NCBI GenBank assembly: GCA_949752735.1
Contig: OX457037.1
Location: forward strand, 32,544,966 to 32,608,965
Direction of reading: 5' to 3'
Length of the DNA: 64,000 bases
Origin: Lumbricus terrestris
Lineage: Eukaryota > Annelida > Clitellata > Crassiclitellata > Lumbricidae
Each line of letters opens with the position of its first letter. Positions within the stretch are counted from its first letter, which is position 1. Positions 25,325 to 39,600 of the stretch are shown one piece after another. Position numbers and translations under genes: made by a program. Under the pieces are notes generated by a model. It saw nothing but the letters and a program-made list of their open reading frames with translations, searched no databases and was not told the DNA's origin.

Positions 25325-28300
25325 CATTCAATCAATCAATCAGAGAATGAATGAATGAATGAATGAATGAATGAATGGACTGGCTAGGAGCAAGTCCACT
25401 TTCAGGAGCACCCATGTTGCCTGTGTGTACTGCAACTCAACCCTCTGAGAACTGACCAGTGTTTGTCGTCAGACACATAAAATGTAACCAAAATAACCGT
25501 AAAAATTTGCCTGTGATTTACAATCAATAACCAAACTACGACTCACGGTTGTAATCTGCTTGTTCGGTAGGTACGCCTTCACCATGTTTCTCATCGTTCC
25601 CTTGTCCGCTGGATCCGCACTTCCACTCGGAACGGATGGAAGGCATGGCAGTGACGGTGGTGGCGGTTCATGATCGACTGGATCAAGTCGATCGTCTGGT
25701 TGGAGAGGAGAGTCAGCTGGAAGGTCTTCGGAACTCAAGTGCTCCTGCAGCTCCTGTTCACGCAGTTGCAGTTCATGGATCTTGTTCGTGAGGCCCTCGT
25801 ACTCCTGCAACACAATAACAAATCCATTGTCTCACTCAATGGGGCGCAGTGGTGTAGTGGTGGCGTCATTGCCTTGAAGCCGGAAGGTTCGAGGTTCGAA
25901 TCCACCTCGCCGCGTAGGGACCTTGGGCAAGTCCTTCACTCGCAATTACTCAGCGCTTCGGCGTGAAACTCCAATGCAGTGTCCGCTCTGCATTCGAGAG
26001 CGCCTCTGAGTAGAGATAGAGCTTGAAGGGGCGCTATAACAAGTGCACATACAAACAAAACAAACAATCCCATCGCTGGAGATTTCTGGATTTTTGCTGT
26101 CATTGTTGTAACAATGCACAAGACGTAAACAATGGTCACTTCCACAACAAAATGAAAGCCAAATTCCAAAGTACCGGTAATGGTAATTGAGACGGTAATG
26201 GTAATTGAGATGCCACCAGACTTCACGTGATCTTTAAATCCATAGTGACCCTAATTGATGTCCTTAAGCGGTTGAACCCAGCGCCCGTAATTATGTCCAG
26301 CCTGCAACTAAGACTAAATTTCCAGCTTTAGTATCATCCGCAAGCTGTTTAATATCATTTAGCTATCATACTTATAGGTCCTCCTAGCAAAAGCCTTCCA
26401 GTTTTTTCTGTGGAATATGCTGGTGGTTTTTTCTATTTTCTAACCTTAACCCTTTGAACCCAGAGCTCCCGTAACTCTATGGTTCAAAGGGTTAAAGCTT
26501 TTCTGCACTCTAGTACCATAAACTTTTTGCTTTTTTCTTCTATGGAAATTGCACAAATTTATACGAAACTTATTGCAACAATAAAAAATGGTTGTAGAAC
26601 TAAGATAAAAACAGCTAAAAATAAAAAATAAATCAATGTTGCTGCAATACAATAACAAAAACTTAAACTGATTGCTATTTGACAAAATAAATTTGGAATT
26701 TCAACAAAAAAGATCAGACCTGAGCTAAATAAGAACATAAAATAAAAAGATTTCCTGAACTGATAAACGCTCTTCATCGGCCCAAAGGTCCCTTTATTGG
26801 CCATCATAGAAGCAGGGCAGCAAAAAGGAAGTGCAGTATATTCCACAGAATAGGGTCAGCAACTGCAAAAAACACATTTATTCATTCATTCATTCCGAGA
26901 ATTTTCATAGCACGTCTTCAAGAGACCTACTCAGAAGCGCTCCCAGCCTAGCCACAGCTAAAAAGTCAGATTTGAGTGACTTATAAGTATACTTCGCGCA
27001 GTATACTATACGCCTTATTAAACAGCACTACATTACTTGTAGCTTTTACAATAGTAGCCCAATAGCCCATCTGCGTGTCTGGCTGCCTGTTCTTGTACAG
27101 ATGTAGCATTTTGTCTGTCTGTCCCTGTATAGATGCCTGTGTCACGAAATAGAGTATCCCCCGTATTAATTGTATCCCCCAAAATTAAAAAAGTCGAAAA
27201 AACCGCTTCCGCGTGTAGTTTTTTTTGCAAATTAATTTTCATCTGCTTTGTTTTGAACAATGACACTAACAGGTATGTTTTTCCGACTAGATAATTTGTT
27301 TTGCCCTGTTTTTAGAGCACTTAAAACATTTAAAACACTTAAGAACACTCAGAGTCACTAAATAAATTCGAGTTGCCTTTATCTGAGCATTGCCTAGGAC
27401 ACTTAAAACAATTAGAGTCACTTTAAATTTTGATTACAGCATAAATATTTTTATTATGCGCATTTTTAAAAAAAGGGGATAGAATGGTTTATCCCCCCGG
27501 ATAGTATAGACCGGTTAATTCCATCCGGGGGGATAGATTAATTCATCCCACCGGATAGCTTTCAGGGGGGATACTCCGTTTCATGACACCTGCATGTATG
27601 GGTTTCTAAGTTTAAGTATATAACTCCTGTGTACAAATCTCTACTAGATCCTGTGAAGATATATATCTGTGTTGGTCTGTACACATGCACAAATGTGTGT
27701 GTGTGTGTATGTTTACATGTCTATCCATGTGAATATATCTGTATGTCTATGTGTGTGTGTGTGTCCTTACACTAGTGTCTGTATTCTCATCTGTCTATCT
27801 TCATAAAGCTGGTTTCCTAAACTGTCATCCAAACTACTATAATGCAATCTGAGAACTTCTTGACTGCCAAACAGGTTTCACGGTCCATTAACTATCGTGA
27901 CAGGGTCCATTGCCTGAAGACAGACAGTAAAATAGAGTCAAACAGCAACATATCTCATGACAGCCATCTTCTCACAGACTCAGTAACAATTGCTTCACAA
28001 ACACATAGTCACCTCTATTATATATATATATATACATATTTATATATATATCTATCAGTATTTCCCAACATTTTTTTACTTTAAGGCCACTTTTTATAAA
28101 TGGGAGGACACGAGGGTCACTTTTTCTTAGTTGAGAGACAGTGGGGGGTCACAAGGCTAAAATTTAATTAACCAAAAGCAAATGAAATTGCATAATTGAA
28201 TCAAAATAGAATGTTTTATGCTATTTATAGATGGCAAAATAAAATAACTCGTAATTGTTTTAGTCAGAGCATAAACTTGTAAGTGATGGCAGCATTAGCA

Positions 28301-31300
28301 AAAGGAAGAAGCAGTCAATGGCACCTGTGAAAGGTCTATAACTTCAGAGACAACAACACAGCAAGAGAGTATAAATGTCATTGTCAGATGCTCCCAACGT
28401 AGTTATAGCAAGGCCACAAAGTCATTGAACTCAAGCCCCGGACGACATTTATATCAGCGGTCACGCTAAAATGATAACTGCAGAAAGAAGATCTGGTGCA
28501 TTTCCATTTCTCATAAGAATTACTTTTAAAATGGAAAAAAGAGATTGGCAACAACAGCTGGCACTAATTTTTGTGTGTAAATTTAATTAATATGACAAAT
28601 TTGTCTAATTAATGAATGCAGTATTACAAATACTCTCAGTTTTTATATCAATTCAAACAAATTGGACCAAAGGACTTAATTTGCTTAGAATTAATAAGCA
28701 CGAGAGAACGGATACAAATGCAGATGTCTATGAAAGCAAAGGGAAATGTTGAGCAACAAATTTATACCTTAAGATACATTGAAGGAGGATGCTTGTGATT
28801 GCCAAACTCTGCATTGAGGGCCTCCAAGTTCTCTTTCGTCAGGCGTAACACATGCTGAATGTTTCGAATCTGGAAAGAGAAGTATACCCAGGAAATTAAG
28901 ATACAATTAAACAGAGTAAACAGTAATTGTCAAACTATTGTTCGTCTGAATGCAGAACTCATGAACCAGCAGCAGCACCCATTTGAAATGCCAGCAATCA
29001 AAACAAATTGTCAAATATTTAAACCATACACACACTTTGTTCTTAGAATCACAAAAAGTCAATATTGCTTCAGACATTTTGCCTCAGACATTTACAACTT
29101 GCCACTCTGTTAGCTCAGACATTTCTATTTGGTTCGGCCATTTACTGCTCATATAATGTATACAACTGGCTTCTAATGGCATTTACAGGCACTGGCTGAA
29201 ACCACGAAAATTACGATCCTGCTCAAACTGCAGCCAAGATATTAAAGCTCACAGAGCCACAATTAGCCTTAAGATTCACTGTTTACCTACCACCCACAAG
29301 TATATACAATAGTCACAAGTACAATACACTCCAACTGTCCTGCACCCTGTAAGTAGTCAGGAACAACCAGGACTACTATTAAAGCTCCATTCTGTCACGT
29401 TCTCAGGCGAGCAAATTGTAGAGATTGTGGATCCACCACAGAACACGAAATCTTTAGTGACATGCTCTCGGACATGGCATGTCAACTGGACGGTGTTTAA
29501 AGCAGGCTAATGCAGAATTTCTAAATAACTTATTGTCTAACTAAATTCCTACATCTGTGCATCCTGTCAGTCAGTCTGTCCATCCACCCGTCTTATTGTT
29601 CATCTTATAGTGTTCAGTCCATTTGGCCATCTGTCCACCGGACCATCACTCAATACTATACCAGACCATACTGGTCAGTAACTTAATTAAGAGTACACAT
29701 CCAGTTGTACAAGACAATATTTAGCCTTATACTGCCCTTGCTGTACATAGTATTAACAGGTGCTTGTGTTAAGTTTTGGGGAGATAACAAGTCCCAACCA
29801 GTCATCATATGATATCATATGATATCATGCTTGCCTTGAGTTTCGTTCCTTAAGGATTGCCGCATCATATCGCATGTTCTCCAATGCTACATCATCGATA
29901 GGGTTGCTAAATATTAGTTTTTTTCGAACCGATAAAAAATAATTATCAATTGTAAAATCCGAACTTAAACCAATTATCGGTTTTCAATCGGCCTTCATAG
30001 AAAAAAGCCGCTCTTCAAACAACGCTGGCATCATTGCATTCTGTTTCAAAGAGGTTGTCAATCATCGTGTTCACTGTCAGCAACCTTTGTATTATTTTTC
30101 ATTTTCACTGTCACAAAATGTTAAAATCGGACGAAATGCCTGACAATATTCATGCTGCATTCGAAGTACCACATCACAGACCCATAACTTATCTTATCTT
30201 ATCTGACCATTTATAAAGCACTTCTCGCAGCAAGAGCCTTTCAGAAGCGCTTCCAGTGCGTTCAACTCATATCGTGGGTCACTCAGTTAACATTTACTTG
30301 TTGCAATTCAACTGTCCTCAGGACAACCATAAAAGCTTATAGTCAGCGCAAATGCATGAATCACATCTTAAAATTTTCATTATAAAATTATTCTCAAATC
30401 AATTTTTCGTTTTTTAAGAAATTAAAATCATTGTCTAAACCGATAATTGGATACCACCTCCAGTTCTGCATGAAAAATATGATTTGCAAACACTCCTCAA
30501 TCTTTTTCATTCTCTGTAGCAAATCTGAACCATTGTGAAAACCTCTGGACACCCTTTCAGCACCAGTATTCCACCTCAACAACAAGCTCAGAAACGTCTA
30601 GTTTCATCCAACCAATCCTAATAACAACACAAGCTCAACAAGAAAGTCATCTGGCGACAATAAATGACAGTATCCGTAGCAAGGAAATCAGCAAAGCAAC
30701 CAATGGCCATGGCAGATAGTGGCAGAGGGACATGGTCTTCAAAGCATGCTCATCAAGGCTGCTCTGTCATAGCAGTTCTCTACACGGCTGATTCAAGCAT
30801 GGCATATTGAAATAGTGGATTTTCATATGACCATTTACCATTCAATAAAGTTGACAATTTTTGTAATGAAGCCGAAGAATTCTGAGAAAGTGTAGCTAAA
30901 TGGCTTATTGTCATATTCAATGTTCATGGTAGTTATCAATTTCCTAGATAGCAAACAACACTTTTGTTTATCAAGTTATTAAAATAACCACTCAAACATG
31001 TGTCAACCGTTTTTATCACTACGGTCAAGTTGAACAGACCAAACTGTTTTTCATGCTTGCATTTTAAGAAAAACCACCATACAAAGCCGGCCATTGCCAT
31101 TGCATTACAAAACAAAAACAACAGAAACAAAGGGAATTTTCAGAGCGAATAAAAACATAAACACAGTCCCGCAGCTGTTCAAAACCACTTTACGATAAGT
31201 CCGCAAACCAACAATTATTGTTATCTTGAATAAAGGATATCAGAGTTGGACCTCACAATCAATTCAGTCTCTGCTTCTGTCTCATTCACTCAAAGATTCA

Positions 31301-33520
31301 AACGATATGAAATATATGCCAACAAAATTATTCAGAAGTCAGTAATCTCAAGCCACCATAAAGATGCGCAATATCAGTTCAGATGTATACGGTAAGATTA
31401 GAACAGGACTACTTGCATCAGCACAGCACCTACTGAACTGTTTAGCCTACACGACTCGTGTAATGTTGGCAAACCATCTTGTCATCTTAAATTCCGGTCC
31501 ATTCTGAAGAGCAAAATGCTAAGCATCTAAGCGTGGGGCTAAATTCCAAGAATCTTGCAACAGGGCCCACAATCCAGGATTTCACATGAGCAAGTCATAA
31601 ATACGCAATTATCTAACACAACTCAGCGTGCGCACTGCGCAGGCACAAAGAGGAAGATGAAGCCATATAAACAGAAGCATTGCGAAGACACAATCAAGTG
31701 CCGGCCTGCGTGGCAGAAATTTTGAAACAAAGAATTCCAGACAACATTCCTTACTAATCTCTGGCACCGTATAAAAGACTGATCTACTAAATAACTAATA
31801 GGAAAAACATCACAAATATGCCAACCCTAAAACATTTCTTTCGCATCAAGCTCTGCTGGAACGTGTATACACTTGCACAAGCTATACATACAATGCATAC
31901 ACACATATATAAATATATATGTATAATTGTGTATCTAAAACTATAAAACACAAGTTGCAACGGGTGCGTAATAAAAAATCTACTCATCCGCGCTACCGAT
32001 TTTTTCAAATAATTTACAAAACAACTTCTTAGCACCTGCGGAAAACACTATCGGAATTCGCGATCCAAAAATCTTACCCTTTCTCGAGCTTGAAATTTTT
32101 AATTTTCTATCGCAATGCTAACGCATGTGTTTAATATAAGACGCCATTTGCATAGGCTACAACCATCATTATCAACAGACATTAAAACCATCGATGATAT
32201 ATTGATGATTGAAACCAGTACATTAATGACGTCATGGCCGGTTTTAAAATTGACGTTAATTAATATCTATTACCGTATTGTATGTATCAGAAGCCTATTT
32301 AAGACGCAATAATTTTGGACGATCGGTTTTCAATGAACCAATAGATTTTTAACCTCATTTTTCGCCGAGGGCAGATCTTTTGGCATGCGGTTTCGCAAAA
32401 ATGCTGACTATAGCGTAAACATTGGCGGGTGGCAGCTGCGGGTTGGACCGAAAACATAAATTTCACGGGCAACGCCGGGCACTCAAAGTATTTGGACCGG
32501 GTTGGGCCCGATGGAAGAAGGGGAGGTGACAAGGGCGGCGTAGGAGCGGAGTCAGGCGTGGCGGGGGACGAAAACCGAAATTTCCCGGGCGTGTGAGCGT
32601 GGTCAGACGTGACTGAACAAAATCCGAAATGTCCCGAGCAACGCCGGGTAATTCAGCTAGTATATATATAATATATATAATTATATATATTATACATACA
32701 TATGTATATAGACACATACTATGCATAACATTTTAGTACTGCATGAAAAATATCTAATATAACATCAATTTAGACAAGACATAACCGAAAAATCCTAGAA
32801 TATATAAATCAGACAACGTGGAGTTCTGATTATGGGCTGCAGAAAGTAGGAGGACAGCCAAGAGAAAAATTATTACATGAGCATAGAGTGAGCCCTGAAG
32901 AACGCAGGTCATGTTACACAAAGAGGAATTCCAGCAGCACGCCAGTCTCACGACATGCACAAGCAGATAACCCATCATCTCATCCGTGAAAACGGCTAAT
33001 ATTAGCCGTGCGTTCCCCCCATAATATTAGCCGTGCATTCCCCCCATAATATTAGCCGTGCGTTCCCCCATAATATTAGCCGTGCATTCCCCCATAATAT
33101 TAGCCGTGCTTTCCCCCGTAATATTAGCCGTGCGTTCCCCCATAATATTAGCCGTGCGTTCCCCCATAATATTAGCCGTGCATTCCCCATAATATTAGCC
33201 GTGCGTTCCCCCCATAATATTAGCCGTGTGTTCCCCCCATGCAAGACGAGCCAAAGGCACGAATTCAGAAACAGGATGTCGGAGTAAACTGAGACAAATT
33301 GGCCAAAAAATTGATCTTCACAGGCAGCAGTTCAGTGGAAAAGCTTCTTCTCATCATAACTAATCTCGCAAAGACATCAGAGGAAACGCTGTGCGTCTAT
33401 AGTTAGGAGGTTTCTGCAGAAACAGAACCGAAATCAGAAACCACATTAAAGTGAATCGCTGTTCAAAGCATTTCATCATTGTTGTTATCACCATCCTCAT
33501 CTTCATCCTCAACATCAGTC

Positions 33521-33610
<90 letters not shown>

Positions 33611-36600
33611 CCACCACCACCACCACCACCACCACCACCACCACCGCCACCACCGCCGCCACCACCACCGCCACCGCCGCCACCACCACCACCACGACGA
33701 CGACAATGGAAACCGCTCAGATTGAAGAACAGCCGATAAAAGTTTAGGGTTTAACGTGGAAGGGAACGCATGGGAATGATGTTCCCACTGCCCTTTCAAT
33801 TCATGGCTTGCGTTCCCACTGCTCACCATGCATGGAACTCAATAAAACTTTTCTTCAGCGATTTCACTGCTCACACATTCGGCATTCCCAGTCTTCACCC
33901 AAAACACTTCAACCACTGTATAGGCCAGCGTTTCCCAAACTTTTTGGGCCACGGAACCCTTCACGTCCTAATATTTTCGGGCGGAACCCCAATCTCAACT
34001 AAACGCATTGAATCATGCTGAACGGACGGGAAGCAAAGGCTACTAATAATGATAAGCCTACATACCTAAATACACCAAATTTCAGAAGGTTTATTTTTCT
34101 TACAATATCATTAAAGATTAAATTGCACTGTTTTCAAAACCACGATTTGTGGATCCTACATGAGGTTAGAATGTGAAGGTTCATTGGAATTCTGCTTCAT
34201 TCGTGATAGGTCAATTAGAAATTCGTAGTCACCGTTAGAAGAGTTGGCTGCTTTTCACCTTCATTGAGTGGTTTCGTATCCTATTATCGTAATTCATGAG
34301 AAAGAAGCATTTAACCAAGTTCGCTTTCAGTCGTGAAAATTATTTGCAATTTTTGAACGATGGTTTCCTCGAGAACCATTAAAAATTGTGTGAGTTTGGA
34401 ACGCGTTCCAAGTTTCTAAATTAAATAAAAGAGGTTAGAACCCTGGCTAGCGTACGTAAAAGTCACTCAATTTTGGCAAATTTTCACACAAACAATTTTA
34501 AACTCACTATTTGTTGCTACTACTACAAGATAAGACTTGGCGATTCTTTTTAAGCTTGCGTTTTACGGTGACAAGGATGACTGCGTCTCTGTTCAGACTA
34601 TAAGGCCTAAAGCTCTGACCTGCATGTACGTTACGTTCAGCAGTGATGTCTAAGCTTACACCAGCTACATACTATGATACTAGGCTAATTATTGGATTGC
34701 TAATAATCACTGAAAGGTCGGGTGAGGACAAAACACAAAAGATGACTGACGCTAGTTTCAAACTTCCAGTGCATTTTCAAAAGTTGCTTGAAATGTTGTA
34801 TTGCAGAAAAAATTCTTTTTTTCTCAACTTCTCGCGGAACCCTTGTGCTCGCTCCGCGGAACCCCTGGGTTCCGCGGAACCCAGTTTGGGAAACGCTGGT
34901 ATAGGCAATGGGCTGATAAGCACACAAAACATCACCACCACTACCACCACCATTTGAAAGAGAAAATACTCAAATTTTTTAAATCTCTTGATCAATAAGT
35001 TATTCACGCACCTCACCCGTCTGACCCTGTCGCATATATGCATGAGAGTTTTCAGCCAGCTTGGATGTATCATTCTATGGAATCCTAGGTGTACTGAGCT
35101 ATGAAGAATATACATGTATATGTTTCTGTAGCCACACTGTAATGCAAACGGGCTGTCAGTACCTGGTGGCATTTCAAAATATACCAATTTTCACCTATGT
35201 GCTGTCAGTGCTTTTGGCTTGCCGAAGACAGATGCTATCAGCATCCTAAAAATCCTCTGTAGCGCAGCTGCCATGCCACAAGTATCATTTCCGAGTATTT
35301 TTCTAGTTTCCTGTTGCTGAACCCAATTCACCATGTTTTGCAGTTCCTCCGAGTGGTTTGTTGAAAGACGGGGTATATATAGTGCTATAACGCCTGCGCT
35401 GGTCGATGCTTTGATCTGCGCCAGGACTGCTATGGGATTGCACGGTGGAGCTGCGAATTCTACGCAATTTGCACTTGCATCAGGTGCAGTAACCCGGGTG
35501 TAACTGAACTGCAAGAACTCATAAAGAATTCGTGAGGTTATTATAAGGCACTATAATACTAGATATAAATGTCCATATACATACAACAAGCTTTATTATT
35601 ACTTCTGTGTATAATTTTACATCTCTGACTTGTAAACCTGGTGCGGTATGTCACCCTGATTGTCTTTGAAATTAAAACGAATATACTACAACAAATGTCC
35701 TGAAAGAAATCGTTAGCAACCAGCCAGGATGCTTTTTGCCAACAGATATCACTTCCCATGTATTTGTTTCAATAATTGACTGAACAATTTCACATTGCAT
35801 ACTCATTACTAGGGTGTCCCAAAAAACACTTTTTCTTGAAATTCTTTGGTCACCCCAGTCAAAAAGTTTCCTATGGAGATGATAATGTTTGTGTAATTTT
35901 TTGAATTTTTAAAATAATTTTTAGGGGTCCCCCCAGGCTCGACATTTTATATATAGCGTATTATGATATTCGTGTGCAAATATTCAATATATGAGGCAAC
36001 GCCATTCACACCACATATATTTTAAATGCTTTTGCACAAAATATGATATGTCATACTATGTAATTGCTCAAAAAATGTTATGCTGTATTTTTCTCAGACT
36101 GGTTTTGCAGTTAATTGCCTGAAATTTGACAAAATTGATATATGCACAGACTTTCATATAGGCTATTATTAGAATCTGGAATATTATTTAACCATTATTG
36201 ACTACTATAACAATTCGAGCAGTTATTCAAAAAATGGTATACTTTGAGATGGCATATTGGTACACAGTACCAAATGTGAGATAGCCACATGTTTGGTTCA
36301 ATCAGTAGTAACTTCACTACATCGGAAGAAGTGACTCAAGTGAGTCATGGTTGCAATCTGGGAAGTACTTTCGATGCTTTTCAACAGCTTGCAACTGGAA
36401 CTGTTTATGGCTTTCATTTGTTATGGCATTAAATGTCTGTATCAGGCACAGCCATTGACACATGCCAAGTTGTTCACGATTACAATGTCGTAATTGAACG
36501 ATTTTCCAGATGGTCAAACCTCTCTAGAAAGCTGTCGTCAATGCCGGTAGTCTGGAAAGAGCTTTGAGAGAAATTTAGCTCTGGTAAAGCTGTGGAAGAA

Positions 36601-39600
36601 AGTTGGCCAAGTGAGATCCAATTTCGGTGTCATGTATAGTATGAGAGTTGCTTCCTTGTGTGGTGTTAAGAGATCGGAAAACAATTCAAGAGTTGTGTGA
36701 TCTGGACCGAAGTATCAAGAATTGCATTGCATTACTTTAAGTGCAGTAATACTGAGACCACGCAGGATAATCATAATTATGCTTGTAATCTTCTAACTAA
36801 CATGATGCAATTAAATGGAGCATCAGCTGAGGTCGGACAGTGCACCAGGATAGGATGTAGGCTTACACTGATACAACAAAAATGGTTAAAGTGATTTAAT
36901 TACAAATGAATGTCTGTATATGTTAAACAGATGACAGTCTCGTTTCCATAGAACAGCAACTCCATTTTCATTGAGTAATATAACGGCCTTTGCCATACAG
37001 TGTACTCTATCTGAAGAGCATCAAACTTGCAAATACCAGTTATGTTTGGTACATCCATCCCACCATCAACTCAGCAAATGTAAGGAATTCATGGAAATCC
37101 TCCATATGGTTATGCTCTGTGAGCCTGATCCAAAAAGCAAGTTTTAAAGCCCTCAGTTTACAATAATTATCTTTGGGGATTTTTGCTGCAGAAACTGACG
37201 TTTGTTTAAATTGAACCAGTTTTCATCAGACATCTTGAAAACACAGAATATCTGCAGCCTTGTAGATGGTCAAAGACACGTATAAAAGTCGCTGGAAAGC
37301 ATCACCTCAAAGATAGCACAAGTTCTCATATAGATGGTCAATTAATCAACTTTGACAGTGCTTTAGTTTTACTGTGGCTTGCCATGACAATAAAGTTAAC
37401 CAATATTGTAATATATAAAATATGTAACCGTTAACCCATATTTGCATTAGGGCCTATGTAACAGACTGTAGTGAAAAGGATATATCAAACAGTCTGAAAT
37501 TTCGTTTTGCACACTTAACGAAATGGCTGCTCCATACATGAAAACCTACGAAACAGCAGCTCTGCATGAAATTATGTATGTATGTATATGTAATATTATA
37601 TTATATATGACTTTTCTCAAAGTATACCATTTTTTGAATAACTGCTCGAATTGTTATAGTAGTCAATAATGGTTAAATAATATTCCAAATTCTAATAATA
37701 GCCTATATGAAAGTCTGTGCATATATCAATTTTGTCAAATTTCAGGCAATTAACTGCAAAACCAGTCTGAGAAAAATACAGCATAACATTTTTTGAGCAA
37801 TTACATAGTATGACATATCATATTTTGTGCAAAAGCATTTAAAATATATGTGGTGTGAATGGCGTTGCCTCATATATTGAATATTTGCACACGAATATCA
37901 TAATACGCTATATATAAAATGTCGAGCCTGGGGGGGACCCCTAAAAATTATTTTAAAAATTCAAAAAAATTACACAAACATTATCATCTCCATAGGAAAC
38001 TTTTTGACTGGGGTGACCAAAGAATTTCAAGAAAGTGTTTTTTGGGACACCCTACTCATTACTCACTTCGCAATTTCGCAAACTGTGGCACTATAAGCGT
38101 GACAGTAACTGAGTTGGTTAAGCACTATAGTAGGTCTACAGCCTAATCTTCGGCATCTACGTTTGTAAGTGCTAAATTATAATCGTCACTGTCATAATTA
38201 GCGGCACTCAACACATCATCAACATTACTAATGCAAGGAAATGTAATTACCGGTACTAACTTCTATAGTGCCGTTCACAGCCATGGCCATTCGGTAACGT
38301 TTAACTATTTGCGTAATTATTGTCGTCGTCGTCGTCATCATCATCACTGATAAACTTGTGTCACCCTCCTCCTTTCTCCAGGCTTGGGACTGGCACTGCC
38401 AAAGGGAGCAGTTGCCGAGTTTAAACTGATCTGTGTAGAATTTCACGTTAATATATAGACCTATGATGACACAGTGTCACCCAAAACAAGGAGAAGCGAA
38501 AGTACAAAGCATTTTTGCCATTCAGCTTAAGAATGAGGCGATATTCTAGTCAGATAATTAGTAATTTGTTTGTATGTGCATTGTGCACTTGTTATGCAAT
38601 GCTATTGTTTACATGCACAAATCGGAGTTGAACTATCTGCATGCCCAGACAAGGGAAGTAGGCCACTTCCATTGCCTTAATAGAGACTGGTCTTTAGTAT
38701 AATGTTCATGAAGCAACCTGTAATGTGTGTTTACACTTAATGCATCATAATTGTTTCCAACGTTCATTGTCTGTTGAATTATTCATTCAACAATAGAACA
38801 ACAGGATGGCATTTGCATAAGTCATTCAGAGTGTATTCTGAATGACTAACAGAACATCTAAATTGTAAGTTATACATAAATTAGGAAAATCAAACATTAC
38901 AAATATCATTTGTCTGATAGTCTGCATGCACCTGCAGATGAGTGTGGTCAAATATTAACATGAGAAATAATTGCCGTTAATTCAACGTATACAAAGAAAA
39001 TTGCTGTCCATCCTTTTGCAAGAAGGGAATGGGTCAGTTTGAAACTGATGTAATAATTATATGGTCAACAGTATCAAATTGGCAGACACATCAAGATAAC
39101 AAGCGCTGTCACCCTTGTCCACAAAGGTCATTTTGATTCTTTTGAAACTCTAATAAAGTGCAGACAATTAGCAGATTGAAAAAAGATCTATGAGATTGCA
39201 TAAAGATCAAGATCATATATTCCAGATATAAATTAGAAATAATACCGGGTAATTATAAATTAGTTAAGATGCGCCTGTAGTCTGAGAGTTCATCAAGGTC
39301 AAGACAGGCTTCTTTTGTAGGGGATTAGAAGTAGAGGATTAAGTGGTGAACAATAACATGACATATGGTAGAGAGAAAAACTATCTTGCACACAACATGA
39401 AGTTATTAATTTAAGGCAGAGGTCTCAAACAGCAGTTGATGCCAGAAAACAGTTTAAACTGACAGTGAAAATTATCAAATGCAGAAAAACCAGAAGAACC
39501 AATTTTTTAATTCATCACAAAGACACAAACTTCACCAGCAAAGAAATCCAGGAATTTATTGGCAAGTTCAGGGTTAGCCGAGTGCACGATGGAAGTTATC

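Noticed and set aside
25841..25910. Functional tRNA gene
   Set aside because: A and B boxes are present, but the fold is degenerate and the unit is shared with two other copies and a common SINE body and tail.
33451..33829. Poly-Ile/Ser/Pro/Met proteins
   Set aside because: Artefacts of the ATC/ACC trinucleotide array.
35191..35514. 107-codon minus-strand frame as a gene
   Set aside because: No recognisable domain or splice context; inside a RAF intron between transposons.
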